NCBI GenBank assembly: GCA_934307065.1
Contig: CAKRCD010000006.1
Span: 49,853 to 113,852 of the forward strand
Reading direction: 5' to 3'
Length of the DNA stretch: 64,000 nucleotides
Source: an uncultured Bariatricus sp.
GTDB taxonomy: Bacteria; Bacillota; Clostridia; Lachnospirales; Lachnospiraceae
The translations under genes were made by a program, and so were the position numbers. The first letter of the stretch is position 1, and the number at the start of each line of letters is the position of its first letter. A model generated the notes under the pieces. That model was not told where the DNA came from, ran no database searches, and was given only the letters and a program-made list of their open reading frames with translations. This document shows, one piece after another, positions 1 to 8,695 of this stretch.

Positions 1-1044
1 GGTTTCTTCGCAGAATTTTTTCATAATATCCATCTCGTCCATGGTCTGTATCTGTCCTACAGTAAGTGCCGTCATTTTACCATTTTCTTCCAGACTTTTT
101 CCGTGAAGCTCCAGTAAATACGGAAAATGCTCCTGCAATTGCGCCAGTAACTCCAGTCCTGCATAACGGTCCGTCAGCTTGACCCGCAGATAATAATTTT
201 CCAAACCTTCCATTGCCATGATTTCATCGTAAGTTCCCTGAATAGTCTTATGTCCATGCAGCTGTTTTAAAGGTACAAGGTGGTGTTCCATGGTCGCAGT
301 ATCCAGAATTACCACACTTTTCTCCTGGCTTTCCTCTTTTCCAAAGGAATACATTACCGGACTTCCACTGTAACGAATCCGTTCACTGATTACCTGTGGT
401 TTATGAATATGCCCCAGTGCCACATAATCAAAGCCTTCAAACACATCTTTGGAAACAGCAGACGCAAAGCCTACACGGGCAGAACGATCTGATTCTGAAA
501 GGTCTGCATTTACAATTAGCGCATGCGTCATTAATATATTTCTTTTATCCTTGTTCATTTTCTTTCTAATCTCGTCACAAACTACCTGTGTGGCCTTTTC
601 CTGAGAAATGATTTCTTTCTTCCGCTCCGGGAAAAGTGCCATCACTTCTTCTTTATGGAAAAAAGGAACCAGATAAATATCTGTATCCGGAAAGCAAACT
701 GGCAGAATCTCCCTGGTCAGTCTTCCTGTCACAAACAACCCTGCTGCTTTCAGCAGTTCTCTACAGGACGAAAGACGAGGTGCACCGTCATGATTTCCTG
801 CGATTACAAGAAACGGTACTTTCAGTTCTGTACAAATGGTTGTTGCCGCATCGTTATATACCGCAATGGCATCTGCATTGGACACGCTGCTATCGTAAAT
901 GTCCCCTGCACAAAGCACCGCGTCAACCTTCTCATCTTTTATGATCTGATATAGTTGTTGGAGGAAGAACCTCTGGTCTTCCTCCAACGATGTATTCCCT
1001 GCTGTCATCCCCAGATGCCAGTCAGATGTATGCAATATTTTCAC
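1..1044 (-). CDS. sbcD: Exonuclease SbcCD subunit D (metallophosphoesterase), C-terminus beyond window
   Basis: Nuclease subunit of the SbcCD (Mre11-Rad50-like) complex, which opens hairpins and processes DNA ends in the cytoplasm. The 348 codons visible are open to the window edge, so the C-terminus is missing. A GTG start at 1044 is chosen because it follows an AGGAG site by the usual spacing and gives the family N-terminus VKILHTSDWHLG. The calcineurin-type metallophosphoesterase motifs appear in order: DWH near residue 8, GDIYD, GNHD, a TH-containing motif (LMTHAL) and GHIHKP. The start lies 3 nt after the stop of the upstream GTPase-NYN gene, so the two are probably co-transcribed. An SbcC ATPase would be expected downstream, outside the window. 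The family call is firm. Confidence 0.88.
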   Translation of the reverse strand, partial: MKILHTSDWHLGMTAGNTSLEEDQRFFLQQLYQIIKDEKVDAVLCAGDIYDSSVSNADAIAVYNDAATTICTELKVPFLVIAGNHDGAPRLSSCRELLKAAGLFVTGRLTREILPVCFPDTDIYLVPFFHKEEVMALFPERKKEIISQEKATQVVCDEIRKKMNKDKRNILMTHALIVNADLSESDRSARVGFASAVSKDVFEGFDYVALGHIHKPQVISERIRYSGSPVMYSFGKEESQEKSVVILDTATMEHHLVPLKQLHGHKTIQGTYDEIMAMEGLENYYLRVKLTDRYAGLELLAQLQEHFPYLLELHGKSLEENGKMTALTVGQIQTMDEMDIMKKFCEET

Positions 1045-1047
1045 GCT

Positions 1048-3726
1048 CTATAACTCCTTTTTTCCAAGCCGGACTTCTTCCATTTCCTTTGCCATATTCT
1101 CATCCATATGCTGGAACAGATAATTTTTAGCGGTTTCTTTTCTGTCTGCTATATCTGTTTCGATTTGTCTGCGCACGATGTTCACTTCCTCAAGAAATTC
1201 CCGGGAGGAAATTAAAGTACCGCCCTGTCCTAACGTAACAATCTGCTCAATTCCATCGGATGTGACAACCGTCACATGATATCTCTTTCCGATTTCATGG
1301 ACAACCTTTTCAATATACTGGTCTGCGGTCTCTGCTTCTTTGGTATAAACCACGTGAATATTGTGATATTTCTGAATTTCCTGTTGGAAACCTTCTACCT
1401 TATACGCATCAAACACCAGAATTACCGGGATTTTCTTATATCCCTGATAATTACAGAGAATATCCATCAGCTTATTCCGGGCTGCTTCAAAATTCATCTG
1501 TGCCAGTTCTTTCAAATCCGGCCATGCATGAATCACGTTATAACCGTCAACTAACAAATACTCTTTGACTGGTTTCGCTTCCTTGGGCACCTTCTCTGCT
1601 GTTCCCGTTGAAAATTTCTTCGGTCCATTTTCCGCCTTACGCTCAATTCTGCCGTATGTCCGGATAAAAATTTCTTCCAGTTCTTTGTCTGCTTCTTCCA
1701 TCTTCCGTAAATTGGAAACTTGAGATTTCTTTACCGGGCTCTGCTCTATATTCCGCATTCCATTTTCTTTTATACGAAGCTTGTCCAGTTGGTTTTCTAT
1801 ATGCATATACTCCGGCACTTCATTCCATGGCACTGCAAATCCTGCCCCATGAGCACAGAACACGGAACCGGTTGGATTTTCCAAATCCCGTTCCGGATCA
1901 TATCCGTAAGCTTCCATGACTTCTTCCGGGTTGTGGCAAGGTGCATATCCCTGCAAAGTACAGAAAAGCCGCCCTCGTCCTTTGCTGTACGAAGCCACTT
2001 CTCTTGCATAATCGCGCATCGTTGCAACCGGTACGCTTCCCACAATAACAGAATCTTCTCCTTCCACTTCCGGCGGTTTAAATTCTCCATACCGCTTCTG
2101 AATATCCGTCAATGCCCGTCCCACACATTCGGATGGCACTTCCAGTCGGAAATCATAATACGGCTCCAGCAAAATGCTGTCTGCCTGCATCAGTCCCTGC
2201 CGTACCGCACGGTAAGTGGACTCGCGGAAATCTCCGCCTTCGGTATGTTTCAAATGGGCTCTGCCTGCTGCCAGTGTAATTTTCATATCCGTAATGGCAC
2301 TTCCGGTCAGCACACCCCGGTGAATCTTCTCCATTAAATGGGTCAAAACCAGTCTCTGCCAGTTCCTGTCCAGTACATCTTCACTGCAAATGGTATCAAA
2401 CTGCAGACCGCTTCCCCGTCTGCCCGGCTCCAGAATCAGGTGCACCTCTGCATAATGCCGGAGTGGTTCATAATGTCCTACTCCTTCTACCGTATTCTGA
2501 ATCGTTTCTTTGTAAACAATATTACCTGTCCCAAAAGAAATCGGTACACCAAACCGCTCTTTCATCAAACTTTGAAGAATCTCTATCTGCACCTCGCCCA
2601 TAAGCTGTGCATGGATTTCACCCAGTTCTTCTTTCCATACAATCCGCAGCATAGGTTCTTCCTCTTCCAACTGCCGCAAATCCTTTAAAATCGTATGCGC
2701 ATCATAGGATGGTGGAAACAGAATCTGATAATTCAGTACTGGTTCCAGCACAGGTGTTTCCGAGTCCTTCTCTATGCCAAGACCTTCTCCCGGATAAGTC
2801 TGACCAAGTCCGGTTACTGCGCAGACCGTTCCTGCACCAGCCTCCTGAACTGCCTCAAATTTATCTCCGGAGTAAATCCGAATCTGATTGACCTTTTCTT
2901 CCCACTGTGCCTCGCCATCCTGCTTCTGGCCGAGTACATCCTTTACCTTCAATGTGCCGCCCGTTATCTTCATGTGGGTCAGACGGTTATTCTGACTATC
3001 TCTGGAAATCTTGTACACCTTCGCTCCAAAACGCTCCGTCCACTTCGACTCCTCTGTATAACAGCTTATGCCATTTAAAAATGCTTCAATTCCCTCTAAT
3101 TTCAGTGCAGAACCAAAATAACACGGAAATACTTCCCGCCTGCGAATCATTCGAATCACGGTATGGTCTTGAATCACTCCATTTTCCAGATACTCTTCCA
3201 TTGCCTCTTCGTTACACATCGCAAGGGCATCGTAGAATTCGTCTTTCTTCTGATTTTCCCCGAAAAAAATGCATGCTTCATCAAGCTTCTCTTTTAATTC
3301 TAAAAGAAGCTTCTCTGCATCGGTTCCTACCTGATCCATCTTATTTACAAACAGAAAAGCTGGTATCTGATATTTCTGAAGCAGACTCCACAATGTACGG
3401 GTATGTCCCTGCACACCGTCTGCTCCGTTGATTACCAAGATTGCATAATCCAGTACCTGAAGTGTCCGTTCCATCTCCGCGGAAAAATCCACATGCCCCG
3501 GAGTGTCCAGTAAAGTAACGCTCTTGTCTCCCAGTTCAAATACCGCCTGTTTGGAAAAGATGGTAATTCCCCGGCTCTTTTCCAGTTCATAGGTGTCCAA
3601 AAAGGCATCCCCATGGTCGACTCTGCCTAATCTGCGTACCTTTCCGCTTACATATAGCATACTCTCCGACAAGGTTGTCTTACCGGAGTCTACATGTGCA
3701 AGAATCCCAATTACCATTTTTTTCAT
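1048..3726 (-). CDS. Translational GTPase (TetM/EF-G family) fused to a C-terminal YacP/Rae1-like NYN nuclease domain
   Basis: 892 residues. The first ~690 form a TetM/TetO/EF-G-like ribosome-binding GTPase: P-loop AHVDSGKT (residues ~10-17), RGIT switch I, DTPGH (~74-78) and NKMD (~128-131), followed by EF-G-like domains II-V. Family length is about 640. The extra C-terminus, from ~718, reads LLVDGYNVIHAWPDL and then VFDAYK, ETADQYIE and TSDG, the acidic signature of the YacP/NYN family. Bacillus subtilis Rae1 of that family cleaves mRNA in the ribosomal A site. A basic/acidic linker (~650-715) joins the two. The likely role is ribosome rescue or mRNA cleavage on stalled ribosomes, or ribosome protection; this is inference, and tetracycline resistance should not be assumed. 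An AGGATGAG site precedes the ATG. It sits between the parvulin gene (45 nt upstream) and sbcD. Confidence 0.85.
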   Translation of the reverse strand: MKKMVIGILAHVDSGKTTLSESMLYVSGKVRRLGRVDHGDAFLDTYELEKSRGITIFSKQAVFELGDKSVTLLDTPGHVDFSAEMERTLQVLDYAILVINGADGVQGHTRTLWSLLQKYQIPAFLFVNKMDQVGTDAEKLLLELKEKLDEACIFFGENQKKDEFYDALAMCNEEAMEEYLENGVIQDHTVIRMIRRREVFPCYFGSALKLEGIEAFLNGISCYTEESKWTERFGAKVYKISRDSQNNRLTHMKITGGTLKVKDVLGQKQDGEAQWEEKVNQIRIYSGDKFEAVQEAGAGTVCAVTGLGQTYPGEGLGIEKDSETPVLEPVLNYQILFPPSYDAHTILKDLRQLEEEEPMLRIVWKEELGEIHAQLMGEVQIEILQSLMKERFGVPISFGTGNIVYKETIQNTVEGVGHYEPLRHYAEVHLILEPGRRGSGLQFDTICSEDVLDRNWQRLVLTHLMEKIHRGVLTGSAITDMKITLAAGRAHLKHTEGGDFRESTYRAVRQGLMQADSILLEPYYDFRLEVPSECVGRALTDIQKRYGEFKPPEVEGEDSVIVGSVPVATMRDYAREVASYSKGRGRLFCTLQGYAPCHNPEEVMEAYGYDPERDLENPTGSVFCAHGAGFAVPWNEVPEYMHIENQLDKLRIKENGMRNIEQSPVKKSQVSNLRKMEEADKELEEIFIRTYGRIERKAENGPKKFSTGTAEKVPKEAKPVKEYLLVDGYNVIHAWPDLKELAQMNFEAARNKLMDILCNYQGYKKIPVILVFDAYKVEGFQQEIQKYHNIHVVYTKEAETADQYIEKVVHEIGKRYHVTVVTSDGIEQIVTLGQGGTLISSREFLEEVNIVRRQIETDIADRKETAKNYLFQHMDENMAKEMEEVRLGKKEL

Positions 3727-3771
3727 ACGAAAGACTCATCCTGACTATTTATTACTATTGATTATTGCTGT

Positions 3772-4524
3772 CTATTTCTGAACGTATTTTTCCATTAACT
3801 CGTCTAATTTAGCTGAATATGTTTCTGCCTGTTTTTCCTTAATCATCTTGCTTGCAATTTCATCCTTTACATCAACGAGCGGAAGCAAATATGCAGGGTG
3901 TTTTTCATCTACACGGATGACGTGATAACCAAACTGTGTTCTCACTGGTCCAAAAGTAACACCAACTTTCGCATCAAAAGCAGCGTCTTCGAACTCTTTT
4001 ACCATATCGCCTCTGCCAAATGCACCAAGGTCTCCGCCCTGTGCACCGGATGGGCAGGTAGAGCATTCCTTTGCATATTCTTCGAAGGTCTTCTCTCCCT
4101 TGTTGATTCCTTCAATAATTTTCTTGCACTGTTCTTCATCAGATACAAGAATATGTCTTGCCTTTACATTTTCCGGCTCTGTGTAATCATCCTTGTGATT
4201 GTTGTAGTATTCCTGAATTTCTTCCTCTGTAACAGCCACATCCTTGATGATTTCTGTCATTGCCATCTGTGCAAGAATATCCTTTCTTGCGCTGTCCAGA
4301 ATTTTCTTAAAGTCTTCTGTCTCGTCAAGCTTCATTTCTTCCCCTAATTTGGCATAAGAACGAAGCGCGATCAACTGCTCTAAATAAGTTTCTCTGAGCT
4401 TTGGATTTGCAAAATATGCTTTGTGCTCATTTGGTGCTGTCTCTAAAAATGCATCCAAATCTGCATTGGTAATTTTATCTCCTGCTACAACTGCTAATAC
4501 TTCATCTTTATCAATATTATTCAT
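3772..4524 (-). CDS. Cytoplasmic parvulin-type peptidyl-prolyl isomerase
   Basis: About 250 residues from the ATG at 4524, which has GAGGAG nine bases upstream; an in-frame upstream start at 4566 lies in the preceding terminator and is rejected. Residues ~1-110 form a helical SurA/PrsA-like chaperone region. A PPIC rotamase domain follows (~118-207): KARHILV, the CSTCPSGAQGGDLGAFGRG loop and FGYHVIRV are parvulin hallmarks. No signal peptide or lipobox is present, so unlike PrsA it should stay in the cytosol and assist folding or proline isomerisation there. It lies 45 nt upstream of the GTPase-NYN gene on the same strand and probably shares its mRNA. Confidence 0.87.
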   Translation of the reverse strand: MNNIDKDEVLAVVAGDKITNADLDAFLETAPNEHKAYFANPKLRETYLEQLIALRSYAKLGEEMKLDETEDFKKILDSARKDILAQMAMTEIIKDVAVTEEEIQEYYNNHKDDYTEPENVKARHILVSDEEQCKKIIEGINKGEKTFEEYAKECSTCPSGAQGGDLGAFGRGDMVKEFEDAAFDAKVGVTFGPVRTQFGYHVIRVDEKHPAYLLPLVDVKDEIASKMIKEKQAETYSAKLDELMEKYVQK

Positions 4525-4550
4525 GTTCTTGTTCTCCTCTGATAATGAAA

Positions 4551-4579
4551 AATAACAGACGGTCATTCCGTCTGCTATT
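4551..4579 (-). terminator. Rho-independent terminator after the histidine phosphatase gene
   Basis: On the minus strand a CAGACGG/CCGTCTG stem, extended by AATA/TATT with one mismatch and closed by a 5-nt loop, is followed by a short T run. It lies between the phosphatase stop (4632) and the parvulin start (4524). It could end the phosphatase mRNA or attenuate read-through into the parvulin gene. Confidence 0.72.
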
Positions 4580-4631
4580 TATTATACATGAAAACAGGTC
4601 GCTTCTCTACCTTTATTTTTCTTCTTTATTT

Positions 4632-5174
4632 TTACTGAAACTCATATTTCAAAATATCACAATTATCCATTCTAAACGTAGCATAATCTTCATTGCTTAA
4701 GGAATGAAAATATGCATTTACCGCCCTCGAGATTCCATTGTGTGCCACCAGCATATACACTTTGTCCTCGTACTCTCCCTTTAATTCATCCAACAGATTG
4801 AAAATTCTCTGGCAAATTTGAAGGGTAGATTCTCCGTCTCCATTACAATCTGCAAAACGGACTCTTGCCCGCAGAAATTCTTCACTGTCTCTTGGTGTTC
4901 CCTCGAAACAGCCAAAATGCTGTTCAATCAGTCTCGGCTCCTCCCGCATAGGAATTCCCGTCTCGTCGGAAATATGTTTCGCTGTATTTCTAGCCCGTTC
5001 CAGTGGGGAATGCAGAATTTCATCAATGTGAATTCCTTCTTCTGCAATTCTTTTCCCAAGTGCAATTGCCTGACTGTGTCCTCTTTCTGTCAATGGCACA
5101 TCAATCTGCCCGCAGACCTTATTTGCCACATTCCATGTAGTTTCTCCATGTCTTACATAATAAATATATCCCAT
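4632..5174 (-). CDS. Histidine phosphatase family protein (phosphoglycerate mutase-like)
   Basis: About 180 residues from the ATG at 5174, preceded by GGGAGGAAG; the upstream in-frame ATG at 5231 lacks a site. Phosphohistidine motif VRHGETTWN is near residue 8, the acidic family segment RLIEQHFGCFEG follows at mid-protein, and the second catalytic histidine is in VAHNGISRA near the C-terminus. Members remove phosphate from small metabolites or nucleotides; the substrate cannot be read from the sequence. A terminator follows the gene. It diverges from the MarR gene at 5379. Confidence 0.85.
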   Translation of the reverse strand: MGYIYYVRHGETTWNVANKVCGQIDVPLTERGHSQAIALGKRIAEEGIHIDEILHSPLERARNTAKHISDETGIPMREEPRLIEQHFGCFEGTPRDSEEFLRARVRFADCNGDGESTLQICQRIFNLLDELKGEYEDKVYMLVAHNGISRAVNAYFHSLSNEDYATFRMDNCDILKYEFQ

Positions 5175-5275
5175 CGTTCTTCCTCCCGGCATTCTAACAT
5201 TCATTTTACACATTGCTGCCATAAAAGTCAAAATAAGCTCCGCTAAAAATTGCTAAAATTGCAGCTAATAATCTA

Positions 5276-5331
5276 TTGACATCTTGGCATCTCCGTGATA
5301 GTATACAAAGCAAACTGTTTACATTGTGAAC
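5276..5331 (+). promoter_or_regulatory. Promoter and palindromic operator of the MarR gene
   Basis: TTGACA at 5276-5281, a 17-nt spacer and TAGTAT at 5299-5304 form a good sigma-A promoter. Thirteen bases past the -10 is an inverted repeat, GTTTACA-T-TGTGAAC (5317-5331, 6 of 7 positions symmetric). Its size and position at the transcription start fit an autorepression operator for the MarR protein encoded just downstream. Confidence 0.6.
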
Positions 5332-5378
5332 TATTTTATGTGATATGGAAAACAAAACATCAGAAAGGATGGACTTTG

Positions 5379-5816
5379 ATGGAAAATTTAAGTGAATCTC
5401 TGCTTCAGGTATGGCTGCAGCTTTCTACGTCAGTCATTAACAACCGCATTGTCTCTGAACTGCCTTACCGCGAGTCTCTTGTCTGCAATATGTTATACAT
5501 GAATGCGCTTCGTACACCGGATCGCCTGCTGACCGCCACGGATTTATGCGAAATGACAAATATGCTCAAGTCCCAGATGAACCGGACTTTAAACTCTCTG
5601 GAAGAGAAAAAACTGATTATCCGTGAACGTTCTTCTGTAGACAAGCGTCAGGTATTTGTAAAATTCCATCCGGATTCTGCGGATTTATACCTGAACCAGC
5701 ACAAGAAAATATTAGAAATGCTGGATACGATTATTACTCAGTTTGGCGAAGAACAGACAAAAGAAATCATCCGCCTGATCTCCGCTTTTTTGAATGCGGC
5801 GGAAAACGTACTATAA
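5379..5816 (+). CDS. MarR-family winged-helix transcriptional regulator
   Basis: 145 residues from the ATG at 5379, which follows AAGGATGG; the longer in-frame start at 5295 falls inside the promoter. The middle shows the winged helix: helix-turn-helix (TATDLCEMTNMLKSQMNRTLNSLEEKK), then the wing sequence IRERSSVDKRQVFVKF with the family's DxR motif (VDKRQ). Hydrophobic terminal helices would form the dimer interface. It probably represses its own gene through the palindrome at 5317-5331. It may also control the co-directional DegV gene, which lies 89 nt downstream. The ligand is unknown. Confidence 0.85.
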   Translation: MENLSESLLQVWLQLSTSVINNRIVSELPYRESLVCNMLYMNALRTPDRLLTATDLCEMTNMLKSQMNRTLNSLEEKKLIIRERSSVDKRQVFVKFHPDSADLYLNQHKKILEMLDTIITQFGEEQTKEIIRLISAFLNAAENVL

Positions 5817-5905
5817 CGATGGCAGAGTCCCAAGGTCTGAATCCGTAGGCATCATTATAAATAATAAATACCAATTTATATACATCATTCAGAAAGGAAA
5901 TCATT

Positions 5906-6745
5906 ATGATTCGGATATTAGTAGATTCTTCTGCCGATTACACCATGGCAGAACTTGCGGAAAATGGATTTGACTTTGTTCCATTTCCAGTAACTTTAAA
6001 TGACAAAACCTATTTCGATACGGTAGAGCTTGACCGTAATGACATGTATGAATTTCTATTGCAGGGAGATAATTTTCCCAAGACCTCTCAGCCTTCTCCG
6101 GAAGCTTTTGCTGAAATTTTTGAAGATGCAAAAGCAAAAGGAGATGAGATTATCTGCATTCTGCTGTCCTCTGATTTAAGCGGCACCTGCCAGAGTGCCT
6201 TTCTGGCAAAAAATATTGTGGATTATGATAAGATTTACATTATCGACAGTCTGACCGCCACTTTCCCAATCCGGATTCTGGCAGAGCATGCTGCCACGCT
6301 TCGTAGTCAAGGCAAATCAACCGAAGAGATTGTAAATGCAGTCGAAGATTTGAAAGCCCGCACAAAAGTAATCGCCAGCTTAGATACTCTGGAATACTTA
6401 TACCGTGGCGGCCGCCTCAGCCGCACCTCCGCTTCCATTGGAAATCTGGTAAGCCTCAAACCGGTTATTACTATTGCAGAAGACGGAAGTATCAGCATCC
6501 TTGCAAAACCAATCGGCAAGAATAAGGCATACAGTACCTTACTAAAACACTTGGAAGAACATCCAATAGACTCTGATTTTCCGGTTTACTCCATTTACAC
6601 CTATGGCTTGGAAAACTGCGAAAAATTGGAAGCAAAACTTACCAAAGCCGGGATTCACTTCCAGGAACGGCTTCAGGTCGGCTGCTCCATTGGGGCACAT
6701 ATCGGACCGGGGACCGTGGGAATTGTATATGTAGAAAAAATATAA
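5906..6745 (+). CDS. DegV family fatty acid-binding protein
   Basis: 279 residues, the usual length. The N-terminal MIRILVDSSADYT is the DegV signature, followed by KTSQPSPEAF (fatty-acid carboxylate binding region), LSSDLSGTCQSA and, near residue 165, the LEYLYRGGRLSR motif. Members such as FakB bind a fatty acid and present it to the kinase FakA for acyl-phosphate formation. No FakA partner is in the window, so only lipid binding is supported. AAAGGAAATCATT precedes the ATG. It follows the MarR gene by 89 nt and may be under its control. Confidence 0.9.
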   Translation: MIRILVDSSADYTMAELAENGFDFVPFPVTLNDKTYFDTVELDRNDMYEFLLQGDNFPKTSQPSPEAFAEIFEDAKAKGDEIICILLSSDLSGTCQSAFLAKNIVDYDKIYIIDSLTATFPIRILAEHAATLRSQGKSTEEIVNAVEDLKARTKVIASLDTLEYLYRGGRLSRTSASIGNLVSLKPVITIAEDGSISILAKPIGKNKAYSTLLKHLEEHPIDSDFPVYSIYTYGLENCEKLEAKLTKAGIHFQERLQVGCSIGAHIGPGTVGIVYVEKI

Positions 6746-6749
6746 TTAT

Positions 6750-6911
6750 AAAAAAGAGGTTCCTAAGATATGCTCGTTTTCCATGGCTCACACGCGCCTA
6801 ATTGCAGTTGCTTACGCAAAACTCGCTTCGCTTCAAACATTGCTGCGCAACTGCAGCTAACGTGCTGCACCATGACGAAAACTTCGCTGTTATCTTAGAA
6901 ACCTCTTTTTT
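6750..6911. repeat. 162-nt palindromic element with 21-bp terminal inverted repeats
   Basis: The outer arms 6750-6770 and 6891-6911 are complementary over 21 bp with one mismatch and begin and end in A/T runs. Inside is a second stem, GCAGTTGC at 6804-6811 with GCAACTGC at 6847-6854. Another weak symmetry involves GTTTTCCATG and CATGACGAAAAC. The whole could fold as one long branched hairpin. Its outer arm would work as a terminator in either direction, yet the interior is much longer than a terminator loop. It has no clear coding potential. A dispersed palindromic repeat (MITE/REP-like) or a structured RNA are both possible. Confidence 0.7.
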
Positions 6912-7064
6912 AATTCAATTTTATAGATTATATTCTTTATACAACAACTCTCGATAGTCTTTATCCTCTGTTGCTTTCAATAATTCTTCTGTTTTCCATC
7001 CTGCAATAATAAGCATAACATATTTCAAGAAAGAAACAAGAAACAATACAATTTATTTCTTAAT
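6912..7064. other. Intergenic stretch with a short hydrophobic open frame
   Basis: Together with the palindromic element this is the gene-free interval 6746-7064. On the minus strand an open frame ends at 6921. From its ATG at 7016 it encodes 31 residues beginning MLIIAGWKTEELL; the frame stays open upstream, adding a hydrophobic IVLFLVSFLKYV segment. No convincing ribosome binding site precedes any start. It may be a remnant of a larger gene or a small peptide linked to the ABC exporter that ends at 7065. Confidence 0.3.
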
Positions 7065-8675
7065 CTAAACTACATCTGCCATTCGCACTACCACTTCATA
7101 CCTTTCTTTCAGTTCTTCGAAAACTCTATGGGAAACAGAAATAACCATCATCCCTTCCATTTCCAATATTCTTTTCTCTATTCTATATGCCATATCCGCA
7201 TCTAAAGCCGATGTTGCTTCATCCAATATCAAAACAGATGGTTTTCTTATCAGTGCTCTAGCCAAACATATTCTCTGTTTTTCTCCACCTGAAATATTTT
7301 TTCCATTTTCTTCAATTATAAACTCTAATCCTTCTGCATGTTCCATAATTAATCTATCTAATTCACATATTTTCAAAATATTTTGCACTGTTTCATCGGT
7401 ATATGTTTGAAATAACACTATATTATTATAGATTGTATCATGAAACACAAAGTTGTCTTGATTCACTACGGAAATTTCTTGATACCATTTATCTTTATCA
7501 AGCAAACGATAATCTATTCCATTTACCTTAATCTTTCCAGAATAATCTGAATATGCATTTAATAACAACTTAATCAAAGAGGATTTCCCGCTCCCACTTT
7601 CTCCTTCAATAAGATATTTCTTTCCGCTTTCAAATACCAAATTCACATCTTCAAATAATGTTCGTTTTCCAAATTTTTTTCCAACTCCACAAAATTCAAT
7701 TTTTCGAGGTAAATCATCTATTGCTTTTAAAGCAGACGCTGGCTCACTATTGCTTTCTAATTCCATATCAATCATACCATAAAGTTCATCGGCTGCTTTC
7801 ATCTTAGTAAAATAGGATGAAACATTTGCCAATGGCCCCATTACATGATTCAGCAATTGTGTAACATTTAAAATATTTCCAACTGTAATCTGTCCTTGAA
7901 TTGCTAAAAACACTCCTAGCAGATTATTTCCCATCCATAATCCAACACTGACACTTGCACTACAACTTGAAGAAATATCCCTTGCCAATCTGGACGAAAA
8001 TTTTTTCTTTTCCTGCTGTACACTTTTCTGGTCAAATTTTTCCTGTATCTGTTCCGAAATTCCAAAAAGCTTCCCCACCTCAAATCCCATCAACATTTCT
8101 TTTAAAGCAGTAACAAAACATTTATTTTGTTCAGATGCTTCTAGCTTCGTCTTCCATAATTGATGTTTCCACAACCAGTTAACCAATAATGGAATCCAAA
8201 ATACAACTACAATATAAACAACAAATGCATAATGAATCCTGAAAATAACCACCAAGGCTCCAAAACCATTAAATAGACATTCCAGCAGTAGAAGAAAATT
8301 ATTTAGATAATCATCTTCCAACATTTGAATATCCGAAGTAAACCGTGATAAATATCCTGAATATTCCTGTACATTATAATCGCAAAGTTGTTTTTTTTGA
8401 ATATCTGCAAACCACTTTTGTTTTATGCTTATCATACAGCTTTCTGTAAAATGATTTTTACAAAAATCCTGAAAAGCAAATACAATTAACATGAACAATA
8501 TAAAAAATATTGTGTATATCGCATCCCAATAAAACCCACTTATATTTCCAGCAACTGCTGTATCCAAAATATTTTGTAATAAATATGCCTTTGCTAATTC
8601 TTCTAACATAACACCTATATCAGATAAAATAACCATGCATAACCAACCTTTATGTAATAGTACAATATTACGCAT
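7065..8675 (-). CDS. ABC transporter, fused permease and ATPase (exporter half-transporter)
   Basis: About 536 residues from the ATG at 8675, which follows GGTGGGAGAGG and lies 20 nt after the sigma-factor stop; the longer frame from 8747 would overlap that gene. The N-terminal ~310 residues hold about six hydrophobic segments (type I exporter fold). The ATPase domain has Walker A GESGSGKSS, the Q-loop region, signature ISGGEKQR, Walker B VLILDEATSALD and the H-loop SVSHR. No C39 peptidase domain is present, so it would not itself cleave a leader peptide. The substrate is unknown. Pairing with a dedicated sigma factor suggests export of an antimicrobial or peptide, or detoxification. The region is visibly A+T-rich compared with its neighbours. 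Confidence 0.88.
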   Translation of the reverse strand: MRNIVLLHKGWLCMVILSDIGVMLEELAKAYLLQNILDTAVAGNISGFYWDAIYTIFFILFMLIVFAFQDFCKNHFTESCMISIKQKWFADIQKKQLCDYNVQEYSGYLSRFTSDIQMLEDDYLNNFLLLLECLFNGFGALVVIFRIHYAFVVYIVVVFWIPLLVNWLWKHQLWKTKLEASEQNKCFVTALKEMLMGFEVGKLFGISEQIQEKFDQKSVQQEKKKFSSRLARDISSSCSASVSVGLWMGNNLLGVFLAIQGQITVGNILNVTQLLNHVMGPLANVSSYFTKMKAADELYGMIDMELESNSEPASALKAIDDLPRKIEFCGVGKKFGKRTLFEDVNLVFESGKKYLIEGESGSGKSSLIKLLLNAYSDYSGKIKVNGIDYRLLDKDKWYQEISVVNQDNFVFHDTIYNNIVLFQTYTDETVQNILKICELDRLIMEHAEGLEFIIEENGKNISGGEKQRICLARALIRKPSVLILDEATSALDADMAYRIEKRILEMEGMMVISVSHRVFEELKERYEVVVRMADVV

Positions 8676-8695
8676 ACCTCTCCCACCTGCTTTTT

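Noticed and set aside
1720..2337. Long plus-strand open frame opposite the GTPase-NYN gene
   Set aside because: It lies antisense to a clear GTPase domain, has no ribosome binding site and shows no family motif; it is a shadow frame.
1048..3726. Tetracycline resistance determinant
   Set aside because: The GTPase resembles TetM-type proteins, but the C-terminal nuclease fusion and the chromosomal housekeeping setting do not support calling resistance.
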